Origin: Limnoperna fortunei
Taxonomy: Eukaryota > Mollusca > Bivalvia > Mytilida > Modiolidae
DNA: 64,000 nt
Direction of reading: 5' to 3'
Assembly: GCA_944474755.1 (NCBI GenBank)
Contig: OX104111.1
Location: 95,832,805 to 95,896,804, forward strand
Below are positions 1 to 10,165 of this stretch, piece by piece (the first letter of the stretch is position 1; each line of letters begins with the position of its first letter). Both the position numbers and the translations under genes were made by a program. The notes under the pieces were generated by a model, which was given only the letters and a program-made list of their open reading frames with translations, had not been told where the DNA came from and searched no databases.

Positions 1-2925
1 TCTCATGATACTTAGTTATTATGACCACATTGTAAGTAAATTGTCGTCTTTATTTGGCATCCTGTTTGATATCGCTTCGAGTAATCATGTGTTAAGTAAA
101 TAGGGGGCATTTTATCCATATATAGGCTGAATTAAACAAAATACTTTGTCTCTTTTTTCATTAATTTTTGTTTTTCTCTGTATTCTTATAAGACAGTATC
201 GTGTTACTTCCTGTACTTAAAGATTCTGTTGCACGGACGGTGCACATTGTAACAAAACACTGACTTATATAATCGTACTCCGGTGCATTCATAAATTTAA
301 CATGTATCGCATATCCTAGTGGCTCCCCATTTATTTATCATTATTGTTTGTTTATGACATGTTTTGTACTTTTATTTCATTGCACAATATTTTCAAATTT
401 TAACGGAGCCCATTAGATACCATGTTCGTGTCGTTTCTTTTGTCTTTTATCCTTTACAGTTATAAAACATAACTGTCTGGAACGGGAGAGGACTGAATGG
501 AGCCTACTTCCTAGATGGTAGATAATTTTTGGAAAACTGAAAATTTTTGGCAACGTTTGCGCATTATAAACTTCGTTTAATAAGTTTTATATTTCATTTA
601 TTTATTTTGCCGTATTTTGGAGTTCGGTAACATAAGAGTACTTTTTTGTACAAGTTATGGGGGAGACGCGATCGTATTCAACACCTCCTCCCCACCCCGT
701 TCCAACGACCATATAAAGTCTGTTTTATATGTTACCAATAACGTAATTTCAATTTCACAACATGTACTTTTATTGTGCATTTTTATATTTCATTTATTAA
801 ATGTCATAATAGGAAGAAAAAGAATGACATACAGTTATACATAACTAGACTAATAAAAGTACTGTAATGTTTCCCTGAGTATTTATTATTCTATCATCAT
901 ATATCAACTACCAGAAACATTTGTGTTCTTCGTGTGTTGTGTTTTGTTGATAATAATATTATTACACAAAATAAAAATGTCAAATTTGCTTAGTTATCAT
1001 ATTTTAATGTCAGATACTAAAGTTGTCAAAATATTTTATATTGTTTTGCATCTATTTTTCTATATAGCTATTCAACGCACAGTAATGAAAATTCCTTCAT
1101 TCCTCATCAGTGTAAACATTTTAACAGAATAATAAAAGTGCTCTTCCTGCAGACTCTTTATTATTTTCTCCAGTTATACATCAGAAATAAACCATTCTTC
1201 AAGATAGTAATGGTATGAATTTATTAAATGTCACACCAAGTGCCCCTAAGTACACAGCACGTGACTTAAATTTTACCTATACAATGTGGGAATAAATGAC
1301 TAGGTAATACCAGTGTCGCCGTACTGTCGGCTGAACACCTGAGTCTACTATCGTTTGTACACCTGTGGTCCGCTATGATTAAAACAGACAGTTATTTCTA
1401 CATTCAACATTATTACTTGAAAGAAGATACTTTAAACTAAAAAGAACATGATGAACTTTTAATAGTTGAACGTTTTATGATATTTTCTTTTTTTTTTCAA
1501 ATTGAAAAATCTGTTTATTTCTATTTTTGTTGTGTTGTCAAAATAACCAAGACTTTTTCAGAAAACATCATTTTTACTTTCATTTGCTTTCAATTTGCTA
1601 ATGAAATAGTATGAACTTCCATAATTTTATATTATTTCTTTTAAGAATAACATACATGTTTCGACAGATTTTATTATTATTTATTTATTTTTTTGTTTGT
1701 AAATTTAAAGTCTTAACGCTTCAAGGATTATTTAGCCGTGTTTATTGTTTATTTATACACGTACATAGTGTAAAATTATTAATACCAAATTACCATATTA
1801 CAAGTCTACGTATTTTTCAAAGCTAAAATAAGATTTTTTTTCTTTTCGTTGTTGTTTGTTTGTTCAAACATCTTTGAAAGCAGGAGAAAGAATAATTATC
1901 GTATTTCACACACACTGGGACTTGTTAAAAGCACAATTTTATCGTTAATTCCCAAATTAAACCTTTTCAGATTACATAATTTACCTATTCTTTGAATTCT
2001 AATGTGTAACAAATTATAAATTGCTATGAAATTAGCCAGTACGGGTAACCATTCAATGTATTTGTTCATGTTAATTATTGTAAACCGAGATCACTTGCAT
2101 GAAAGTCACAATGAACTGTTAAAATCAGCTGCATTTTTAATCAAAATAATGAATTGAATGAACCATTGGAGATCTTCACGGAGATAAATGCTTGACAGAC
2201 ACAGGTGTGAATATTACCTGTATTTAAATAGGTAGTATTAATGAAATGTTCATAAACAACTTGTCAAAAACGTCAGAACTTAAACAAACAGGATCATATT
2301 ATAGGACCCCCGAGTGGCTCCGTGAAATAGCATTTCATTGCATGAATGTAAAGATCGTACTATAAGAAAGAAATTGTTTAATAGTTTATATTGACACGAT
2401 TTTATCTATTAAAACACATGTAAAAATATATGTAATTTTTACATGTGTATCAAAGTACTTTGTCCCGTCGATTAATACGAAATGGATATAACTGCTATAT
2501 AGACATTTAGGTTTACATTTTAACATTTATTTATTTGGTTGTTCGGATACATCTGGGAATATAAATATGATCTCGATAATGTAATATTAGACCGAGCTCT
2601 AAGCAACGCGAAGTGTTTAATTTAACATACGAGTAAGTAAATGCATGAAGTAGTACATTCCAAAAAGGTTCCTTTATATACTTTCTAAAATCACAAAGTT
2701 ATATTTTTATGCTAACAAGGGTGGATATCTTCAAAGTCCATTTAACTCATCCAGCCATAATAGATCGCAAGGATCGATACCGGAAGTATCAATTGTCTTA
2801 TTGTTTAAGAAGACGGATTTTGTTTTAATTTTAAAGATAAATAAAATTTTAAAGATTTACACAAGAACAAAAAATAAAAGCAGACTTTCTTTAATCACAT
2901 GTTAATGATTTTTTTGTTTATTTGA
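1..2925. other. Gene-free A+T-rich stretch, nothing recognised
   Basis: I see no coding signal, tandem repeat or recognisable element here. The short open frames are rich in Phe, Leu, Ile and Tyr, as random A+T-rich DNA gives, and have no family resemblance. Confidence 0.6.
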
Positions 2926-2927
2926 AT

Positions 2928-3090
2928 AGTGTCTAACTCGACTTTTAGTATTTTGCTATATCATGGCGTCCAGTTATTTTTGGGGGTAGGAAGCCGGAGA
3001 AAACTCCGGATCTGCTGTAGAAAAACTGGTTATCTTTGTCAGTGAAGATTGGAGTCGAGTACACCCTGCCTGGGAGACTTTAACCTCAAC
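2928..3090 (-). repeat. tRNA-derived SINE, 5'-truncated (no tRNA head)
   Basis: The plus strand shows the SINE body in reverse: a TATCATGGCGTCCAG segment, a GGGGGTAGGAAGCCGGAG segment and then GATTGGAGTCGAGTACACC. These match the better-preserved copy at 5623-5893 in the same order. The tRNA-like head that would follow is missing, so this is a 5'-truncated insertion on the minus strand. Confidence 0.75.
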
Positions 3091-3466
3091 ATCTCACTTA
3101 ATTTGATATCGCTCTAGATATACAATAGCATGCTAATAATTACTTTCTGCAGTAAATAGCAGCATTGATAAAAGTCATACAACTACTGAACAATTCCCAA
3201 AATATCCAACTAGCCAAAGAAATGATATTTCATGTAGGAAATCATGTTATGGACAAACGATTATCAGTCTGCAGAATAATAAGCAATTAAAATTATAAAT
3301 ATATTCTACTTTGTCAACTTGTTAGATATTTCTCGGATTTGTCGAATATTTTAAATAATATCGCACATCAATAGGCCTGTAAACGGTTTCATGACAGTTA
3401 ACGAAATCCCATTATTGCTTAAAGTAAACAGAGGTAGCTATCGCGTCTCTTTGTGTTGAATGAAGT

Positions 3467-3475
3467 GTCTCCAGG
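3467..3475 (+). repeat. Target-site duplication, left
   Basis: GTCTCCAGG directly abuts the left end of the 799-bp element and recurs exactly at 4275-4283 on its right side. Confidence 0.8.
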
Positions 3476-4274
3476 GTTTGTAGGACAAAATCCCCCCCCG
3501 GACAAAATCCCTTCCGTGTAATTTAGCATAGGCGGACAAAATCCCCCTCGTTAAATTTACAAGGCGGACAAAATCCCCCCATTAAAATTTTCAAGTCGGA
3601 CAAAATCCCTCTCGAATATGATTTTTGAAAATGCATGTTTTTTAAATGTTCACATCGTAGTCTCGTACATATACAGATAAACCTTAAAAAATGGCCTTAT
3701 ATTTTACTAAAAAAACGCCAGATTTTTAATTATTTAATAATAATAATTGTTTGTCTCATTTGCAGTGCTTAATTGGTGGCTTGTTAATTAAGATTGTTTA
3801 TGATCAAACGAATATCGCTTACTTGAGCAAATCATTCTCTATATCTTATAGAAAATTGAAACGGGTATCGCTTTTACTAAAACTTTAGTAAAATAATGGT
3901 ATAATTTAGTTCAATAACTTGAAATGTTTTTTCGGTAAATAATAATAAAAGGGATCAAATGGCGCGGTTCCTTTATTAACACATGTCGTACAACACAAAC
4001 CATATCGACTCGATGCGTTTCAGTGAAAAAAATAATAACCATGTTTTACTCTTTGTCTCATTCATCATTTCAAGTACCAAGTAAAAAACTATAAAACACG
4101 ATGCACAATAATTATCGATATTACCATAATCCGATTCGGGAGGGATTTTGTCCGCCTTGAAAAATTTTCAGGGGGGATTTTGTCCGCCTTGTAAATTTAA
4201 TGAGGGGGATTTTGTCCGCCTATGCTAAATTGTTGGGAAGGGATTTTGTCCGGGGGGGATTTTGTCCGTCCCCC
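3476..4274. mobile_element. 799-bp MULE-like inverted-repeat element (GGACAAAATCCC)
   Basis: Both ends carry inverted repeats of about 135 bp, each made of five or so spaced copies of GGACAAAATCCC (one orientation at 3482-3610, the other at 4137-4269). The spacers also match between arms, for example TTTAGCATAGGCGG and GTTAAATTTACAAGGCGG. The 520-bp centre is A+T-rich with no coding signal. The element lies between identical 9-bp direct repeats, GTCTCCAGG, at 3467-3475 and 4275-4283. Long inverted repeats with iterated subterminal motifs and a 9-bp target duplication fit a non-autonomous Mutator-like (MULE) element; this assignment is inferred from architecture. Confidence 0.8.
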
Positions 4275-4283
4275 GTCTCCAGG
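4275..4283 (+). repeat. Target-site duplication, right
   Basis: Exact copy of the GTCTCCAGG found at 3467-3475, directly after the right inverted repeat. Confidence 0.8.
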
Positions 4284-4795
4284 TGATTGTGAGAACCAAT
4301 TATTCAGTCTTTCAGAGCTATATTAAAGAAATATAGATTTGGAATAAATTCAACAATTTGCGAACCATATTTAGAGTTGTTATGCAAAAATACGATTTAA
4401 TGCCATTGAAATATTTAGATTTTAAAATAAAGTCTAGAGTATCTAACCCATGATGTAAACACTGAGTCTGATGAGCGTCACACTTGACGCACGTTCTTGA
4501 CGCAACAGATTACGAACTACACAATGCGTTGCACATGTCTTGGACAATTTTGATGTATAATTCAAACATGTAATATATATGCATGTATATGTCAATTGAT
4601 TTATTCTTAATATTTTTTTGTAACAAGGTCTATAAATTGTATTAAACCTTCCAAAGTCTATTTCCTTATATAAAAACTTATGCCAAGATTTTAGTTACAG
4701 AAAACGATGACTTGGGAGGATGAAGGAAACAGTTCTAACAATTAACCTTAAAAATATTCCACACAAGAAACTATTGTCAAAATTTCTCTACACAG

Positions 4796-5410
4796 TACTT
4801 TTTATTATCGTTTTCCTTTTTTCTGACGAATTATTTGTTGTTGAATCTGTCTTACAGAGTTCGAAATTTTTGTGGATTGTTAACATTATTTGACTAATTT
4901 GACCGATGCCTCAAGATTCTTCAAAACATGCATTTAGTCTTGTTTCAAGCATCATATTTTATTCAGTTTGAGATAGAATATAAACGATGGTGGAAAGAAA
5001 AGTCTAGAGAAACAGAATGTAGTAATGTGATTTTTTACTTTTTTTAACATCATATCGTTGGACGGCAGATGATTTTCTGCATCATGCATACAGGTCATTA
5101 CAATAAATTCTAGATATACGATCATGATAACGTATAAGAAAGCCTTTACAAAATCATTTGAAATTTGAAAATGTCTTTGGGAACCAACAGGCATAGTTTC
5201 GTTCGAATTTGGCCGCTTTCATTTTGTCGTTTCGGAATTATGGTCCCTGAAATAAATAGAGAAGTTAAGGTCGAAACCTCGCAATATATTATCTTCAATT
5301 ACTTTCCCTTTTACTGACGAATCATTCGTAGTTGTATTCGTCTTACACAGTTCGAAATGTTAGTGGATTGTCAACATTATTTTACTAATTGGACCGGTGC
5401 CTCAAGATTC
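4796..5410 (+). repeat. Diverged direct repeat pair, about 120 bp each
   Basis: Segments 4796-4920 and 5290-5410 are diverged copies in the same orientation. Both run through CTGACGAAT, TCTTACA, AGTTCGAAAT, GTGGATTGT and GCCTCAAGATTC in the same order. The 370 bp between them has no coding signal. They could be remnants of two copies of a dispersed repeat or of a local duplication. Confidence 0.6.
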
Positions 5411-5622
5411 CATTACAGCGAACCGACAAATCGGGCGTCAAATTAAATTATCATCCCATATTCTAAGATATTTTAAGGTATCCACTTTTTTCACTATGTC
5501 ATTCTTTTGGTCTTTTCCTAGACTTGGCACATTAAAACTATAGCCTTTAGAAAATGTAGATGTGTATAGTAACCACACCGGTAGTAAACACAAATCAAGA
5601 GGATTTGTGTCTAGTTTTTTGT

Positions 5623-5893
5623 TTTGTTTTGTTTGTTTGTTTGATGGTGTTTAACGCCACTTTCAGCAATTTTTCAGCTATATCATGGCGTCCAGTTTTT
5701 TATTGGGGGAGGAAGCCGGAGTACCCGGAGAAAACCCCCGACCTGCGGTAGGAAAACTGGCAATCCTTGTCAATTAAGATTGGAGTCGAGTACACCCTGC
5801 CGGCAGTGAGAATCGAACCCGCAATCGCAGTGTTGACAGACCACGTGATCAATAGTAGACGAACTACCTTGACCACTCGGCCACCGAGGCCCC
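5623..5893 (-). mobile_element. Full-length tRNA-derived SINE with 13-bp target duplication
   Basis: Read on the minus strand from 5893, the element starts with a tRNA-like head: an A box TGGCCGAGTGGTCAAGG and a B box GGTTCGATTC, as in Leu/Ser tRNAs. A conserved central body follows, then a tail of AAACA-type repeats at the low-coordinate end. The flanks share TCTAGTTTTTTGT (5610-5622 and 5894-5906), a target-primed insertion signature. It resembles mollusc tRNA-SINEs such as the V-SINE/RUDI group, but I cannot confirm the family here. It is the best copy in the window and the reference for the others. Confidence 0.85.
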
Positions 5894-5939
5894 TCTAGTT
5901 TTTTGTGTTTGTATATACATATATAACTCTATATATATA

Positions 5940-6958
5940 TATCTTGAAAACATATACAAAAACATACCATGTGAAAAACTCCATGTTAAATTTTTAAAAT
6001 GTATACTTTGTGTTCATAAGAAAGTGTTAATTTTGCAGTACTGTCAGAACTAGGTAGGTTTCCATTATATTATGATATTGTTAAATCTATTTTAAGATAC
6101 TGGTACAGACTAAAAAATCTGTCACCTGATCTTTCATTATTGAAAGATGCTCATGAATGTAGCAAATATTTACATAGTAACAATTATTTTTCTTAGTGTA
6201 CATTTGCTGACAAATTAAGATATTATTTAGGAGTGACATCAGATGTGGTTAACTTGAATAAATACAAATTTAATAAATTTATTGAAAAACTGCTCAGAGA
6301 AAAACTGTTAGAAAACTGGTATAAACTAAGAAACAAAAATATTGAAGGGAAACTTTGTACCTACCTCAAAGTAAAAGATCATTTTGGGTTTGAAAATTAT
6401 TTAAAGTTTATTAATAATATTTACCAAAGAAAAGCTTTTTGTAAATTTAGAATTTCAGCACATAGACTACAAATAGAATGAGGACGTTACCAAAATGTTC
6501 CTAGGGTAGAGAGATATTGTAAAAATTGTTCTTTAAATGAAGTCGAAAATGAAGTCCATTTTTTTATGCAAATGTACTAAACATAATACTAATAGGGTCA
6601 ACTTATTTGAACTTGTTTCTAGAAAATTTCCAAATTTTGGCAATCTTGATAATGATAATCAGTTAATTTTTCTTTTAAGTAATGAAGACCCTCAGATCTT
6701 GTCAGCCACTGCTAAATTCATTATAGATTGTTCAAATTAACAAGCATATGGTACATTTTATTGTATTCATATTTTCTTTTTTGTTAAGTTAAATTGTCAT
6801 TTTACATGTGAATTCTATTGCTACAATTGTTGATAATCTTTTATTGTGTCTCTTAATATGTCTGTAAATCATGTATACTTTCCTCTGATATTTGTAAACC
6901 TTCCTTTGCTCCATGTGGGCTCCTGATTTGGAAAATAAAAATATGTTATATTATGTTA
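5940..6958 (+). pseudogene. 3' end of a decayed non-LTR retrotransposon (LINE) pol
   Basis: The reading shifts frame at least twice but shows the end of a LINE reverse transcriptase ORF: LSELGRFPLYYDIVKSIL near 6035-6100, then FRISAHRLQIE near 6445-6478, then RYCKNCSLNEVENEVHFF near 6510-6570. The last part is the zinc-knuckle-like segment typical of the C-terminus of these proteins. A stop lies near 6195, another at 6479-6481, and a frameshift falls near 6565-6575. The copy ends in an AATAAAAATATG-type tail at about 6935-6958. The 5' part, including the catalytic domain, is missing, so the element is dead. Its 5' limit is approximate. Confidence 0.75.
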
Positions 6959-6959
6959 T

Positions 6960-8212
6960 ACAAATAAGCATATGGTAGAAATGCGTATTTATTATTGTTT
7001 ACATGGCCCATTGGTTACATATAAATGAGTTTATCCTCATTAGCATTTAGAGTACGTGTATTTGTATACATTTGTTACATTAACGACGAAATCTACCGTA
7101 CACGGCATATATCTTAAATGGACATATTTACAGCTACTCGTCACATATATTGTGGACATTTATATCGACGACATGATTTACCTTGGAGTTTAGGTACCTA
7201 CAAATGCTTCATAATTACAATACTAAATTAAAAAGTCCAATTGATTATAGACACATACTGCAGAAATTGTCTATAAGTGACTTCTCTGGCAAAATCTTAT
7301 CTCCACGTTTTTAAATTACTTTATTAGATTTGACAATTTTGTTCAAATAACTTATCGTACCAGTGGCCAGAAGGGGGCGCTTTTCTCATAAAAAGTGGGG
7401 TACAGAAGTAGAAACATTTTTTGTATTGGACCACAGAGGCTATTTTGGCTTATAGATAGACACATTTTATAGGGGACACACCTCTTGGCATCGTCAGAAA
7501 CCCAGGACGAGCTGCGTTATGCTACCGGTAAGTGGTAGCAAAGCGAGACTGACGCGACCTGATGTGGGTTTCCTTTTTGGATAAACAATCTTACTTTTTG
7601 AAGCAACTTTAAGAAAAATGAGTGAGAATGAAGGCCGAAACTCTTACTTCGCCTTGGCAACGGTATATATCATTGCGACAATATTTCAAAACGTTACTTA
7701 TTTGCATGGACAAATGTCATAAAAAATTAATTAGGACAATAGAAGTTTTAAAATCTATACTTAAAATATACCAAAAATAATGTCAGAGAACGTTTTTTAC
7801 AGTAGCATCATGTTTCGTCTAAAACTTACACTCATTTGCATATGCCCATCTTTTTACATGCCCCTTTTGGTCGCTTCAGTAGTTGTCTAAGCTATATATT
7901 GTGCAGTCTTCGCAGATGTACCAGACTAAAACCCTTTTGGCCAAGACCATGTCGCAACTGGGATACAACATTGTACTGGTCGAACGTAAGATCAAAGCAA
8001 CTTTAAACGTGTTTACAGTATTGACCAAAATATTCGGTCGAATGACTATAAATATACATTTTCATTACTTATCGTAATCCAACAATAATCATATATAAAG
8101 ATGAAAAAACAAATATAACCCCCCCCCCCCCCTCCCAATACAAATGATTACTAAAACAAAACAACAAATAACAAAATGGATTAAATACCAAAGCAAAAAC
8201 GTCTGGCTTGGT
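6960..8212. other. Gene-free stretch with one structured hairpin
   Basis: No coding signal. The notable item is a nested hairpin at 7497-7572: GAAACCCA pairs with TGGGTTTC, and inside it GCTACC (7521-7526) pairs with GGTAGC (7534-7539). A C14 run lies at 8119-8132. Confidence 0.5.
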
Positions 8213-8270
8213 CATCCTCACAAGTCAGGATGGACACATGTGGACACAGAACCCCTGACTTGTGAGGATG
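8213..8270. mobile_element. CATCCTCAC-family MITE, minimal 58-bp palindrome
   Basis: The copy runs from CATCCTCACAAGTCAGG to CCTGACTTGTGAGGATG with almost only the terminal inverted repeats left. It belongs to the same family as the copies at 27530, 54025 and 55675. I see no clear target duplication at this copy. Confidence 0.75.
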
Positions 8271-8817
8271 ATTATCCGTCTGAATGGCCCAACCATCCTA
8301 CTGTTAAACTTAATCAAAATAAGTAGGCAGCTCCGTATAATGTCACAGTGATAAAAACTACACCTGAAGAATATATAAACCAAAGACCCTAAAATTGTTT
8401 ACTTTGACCATGGAAAAAGATTACTTATTATATAAATGAATACGGATTTATTGCTTATCCTTGTTAGTCACATTTTCTGTTTAAAAAAAAACTTATTTAC
8501 GCGTGATTTTCAACAAGACAACTTTAATATCCAAAAACAGATTCCGTCGAAATGTGTCATTTTAATTATCAGCATATGCCTAGAGAACTGATTTGATAGA
8601 AAGGTTTATGTCTTATAATATGATTGTATGCCTATACTGAGGGTGTTAAACTGGGAACAATTTCCATATTTATCACTATAAATGACAAAGTCCGAAACAA
8701 ACAATATCCTATGTTGTACGATTGTCATTTATGGTGGAAAAGGCCGTATTATTCAGCTTAGAGTGGTCGGTCAATGTGTTTGACGTTATGTACTTAGTAT
8801 GTTATATGCATTTTATT

Positions 8818-8937
8818 GTTTGTTTCTTTCTTTAAACGCTATTTTTCAGCTATATCATGGCGTCCAATATTTATAAGGAGATGATGCCAGAGTACCTTAA
8901 GAAAACTCCCGACTTCGGTAGAAAAACTTACGGTTTC
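8818..8937 (-). repeat. SINE fragment
   Basis: Truncated, diverged copy of the tRNA-SINE seen at 5623-5893. It keeps the tail, the CAGCTATATCATGGCGTCCA segment and part of the body, and lacks the tRNA head. Confidence 0.7.
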
Positions 8938-9893
8938 AAATAAAAAGCCTTTTTTAAAAACATATTTCACAAATAGTCCCATAAAACTAAACCCGTTGGG
9001 TGGCATTGATTCTGATTTTTAATCAGCATTAAAAAAACACGCTTTGATTAGGACCATCCAAGAATGTTGTGTTTCTATTAGGCTTCAAACAACATATCTA
9101 CCTTCAATGACTTATATAAGCCAGTATTAAAGTCCTATGAGGTTGCAGCTATTTAGTATTTCTGTTCAGAACTTCAATCCAACGACAACACATAAATGCA
9201 CATAATGTAATTCATTCTCGGGGATAAAAATGGCTGGGAAGTATTTTAATAATCAAATGTTTATAGAATACAATGATTGTAATAATTAAACAAAAAATTT
9301 ATAATTAGTATATTTCAAACGTTTTATATTATACATAATGTCTGTAATAATTTCTACTTAAAAAGGTATTAAAGAAAATTAATGGAAATGGATGTCTAAA
9401 TACAAACTGATATATTTTTTGTTTTATTTCCGGTAACATTAAAAATTCATGCTCAAACTTTATTTATAGAGATGTCTTCGGTGTAAACAAAGCCGTAACC
9501 TGCGGAGTAATATTTAAATTGTCAAAGTCTGACACTCAAACATGTGCTGAAAAGTTCTACAATACTGTTTGATATATATGATAGCTGTCCTTCGGCATCA
9601 CAGGTGCTCGTCCATAAATATGTCCTTGTCAATACAGCGTATTTCCCTCTCCATAAGGAAGATTTTATAAATATTAATGTCATCTTCCTCGTCTACTGTT
9701 AAGTTAAAATATGCGGAATAGATTACTTTACCAGGAAAATTTACGAGTTTTATAGTAATTTGTTGTTATGAATAGCACGTGGAATAGCAAATGAAGGAAA
9801 GTAAGAAGAAAGGCAGTCAATGGTATAATTATATCAGGAGAAAGACTGTCTTAAAAACTGGAACGCACTCTTCAACATAGAAAAGCGTATTTT

Positions 9894-10036
9894 GGGGCCT
9901 CGGTGGGCCAAGTGGTTAATGTAGTTGGTATCTTCTATTCATCAGCTATATGATATAGCTCAAATTTTGCTGAAAGCCACTTTAAATAGTGCTTAACGCC
10001 ACGTTAAGCACTATTCTTTCAAACAAACAAACAAAA
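9894..10036 (+). repeat. SINE fragment, head and tail only, + orientation
   Basis: Starts with a diverged tRNA-like head (CCTCGGTGGGCCAAGTGG) and ends in an AAACAAACAAAC tail; the body is mostly lost. Inside, 9987-10013 is a perfect 27-bp palindrome with a 3-base centre: TAGTGCTTAACG and its reverse complement around CCA. The normal element has only a GTTAAACGCC-type segment there. Confidence 0.6.
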
Positions 10037-10109
10037 CAAGTGTATTTTCGGGACATATTATGATATTGCAGTAATAAGACTGTGTAAACGTCATTATCAA
10101 GCGCGGATT

Positions 10110-10165
10110 TGATTGATTGATTGGATGTCTGCTTTACGTCCAGCGAACAGTATTTCAGCTTTATT
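10110..10165 (-). repeat. Tail of a second dispersed repeat family
   Basis: On the minus strand this reads GCTGAAATACTGTTCG and ends in ATCAATCAATC repeats, like the end of the repeat at 28865-29195. A terminal tetranucleotide tail suggests a retroposon 3' end. Confidence 0.5.

Noticed and set aside
617..1826. Three plus-strand frames of 69 to 75 residues
   Set aside because: Hydrophobic, A+T-driven composition, no family resemblance and no splice or promoter support.
4470..4505. Second hammerhead candidate: CTGATGA with a perfect GCGTCA/TGACGC stem
   Set aside because: The stem is followed by ACGT, not GAAA, and there is no stem III or cleavage triplet in the right place. Treated as chance or a simple hairpin.
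5780..5893. Possible tRNA gene on the minus strand
   Set aside because: A and B boxes are present, but no full cloverleaf with acceptor stem is evident and the segment continues into the SINE body; it is a SINE head.
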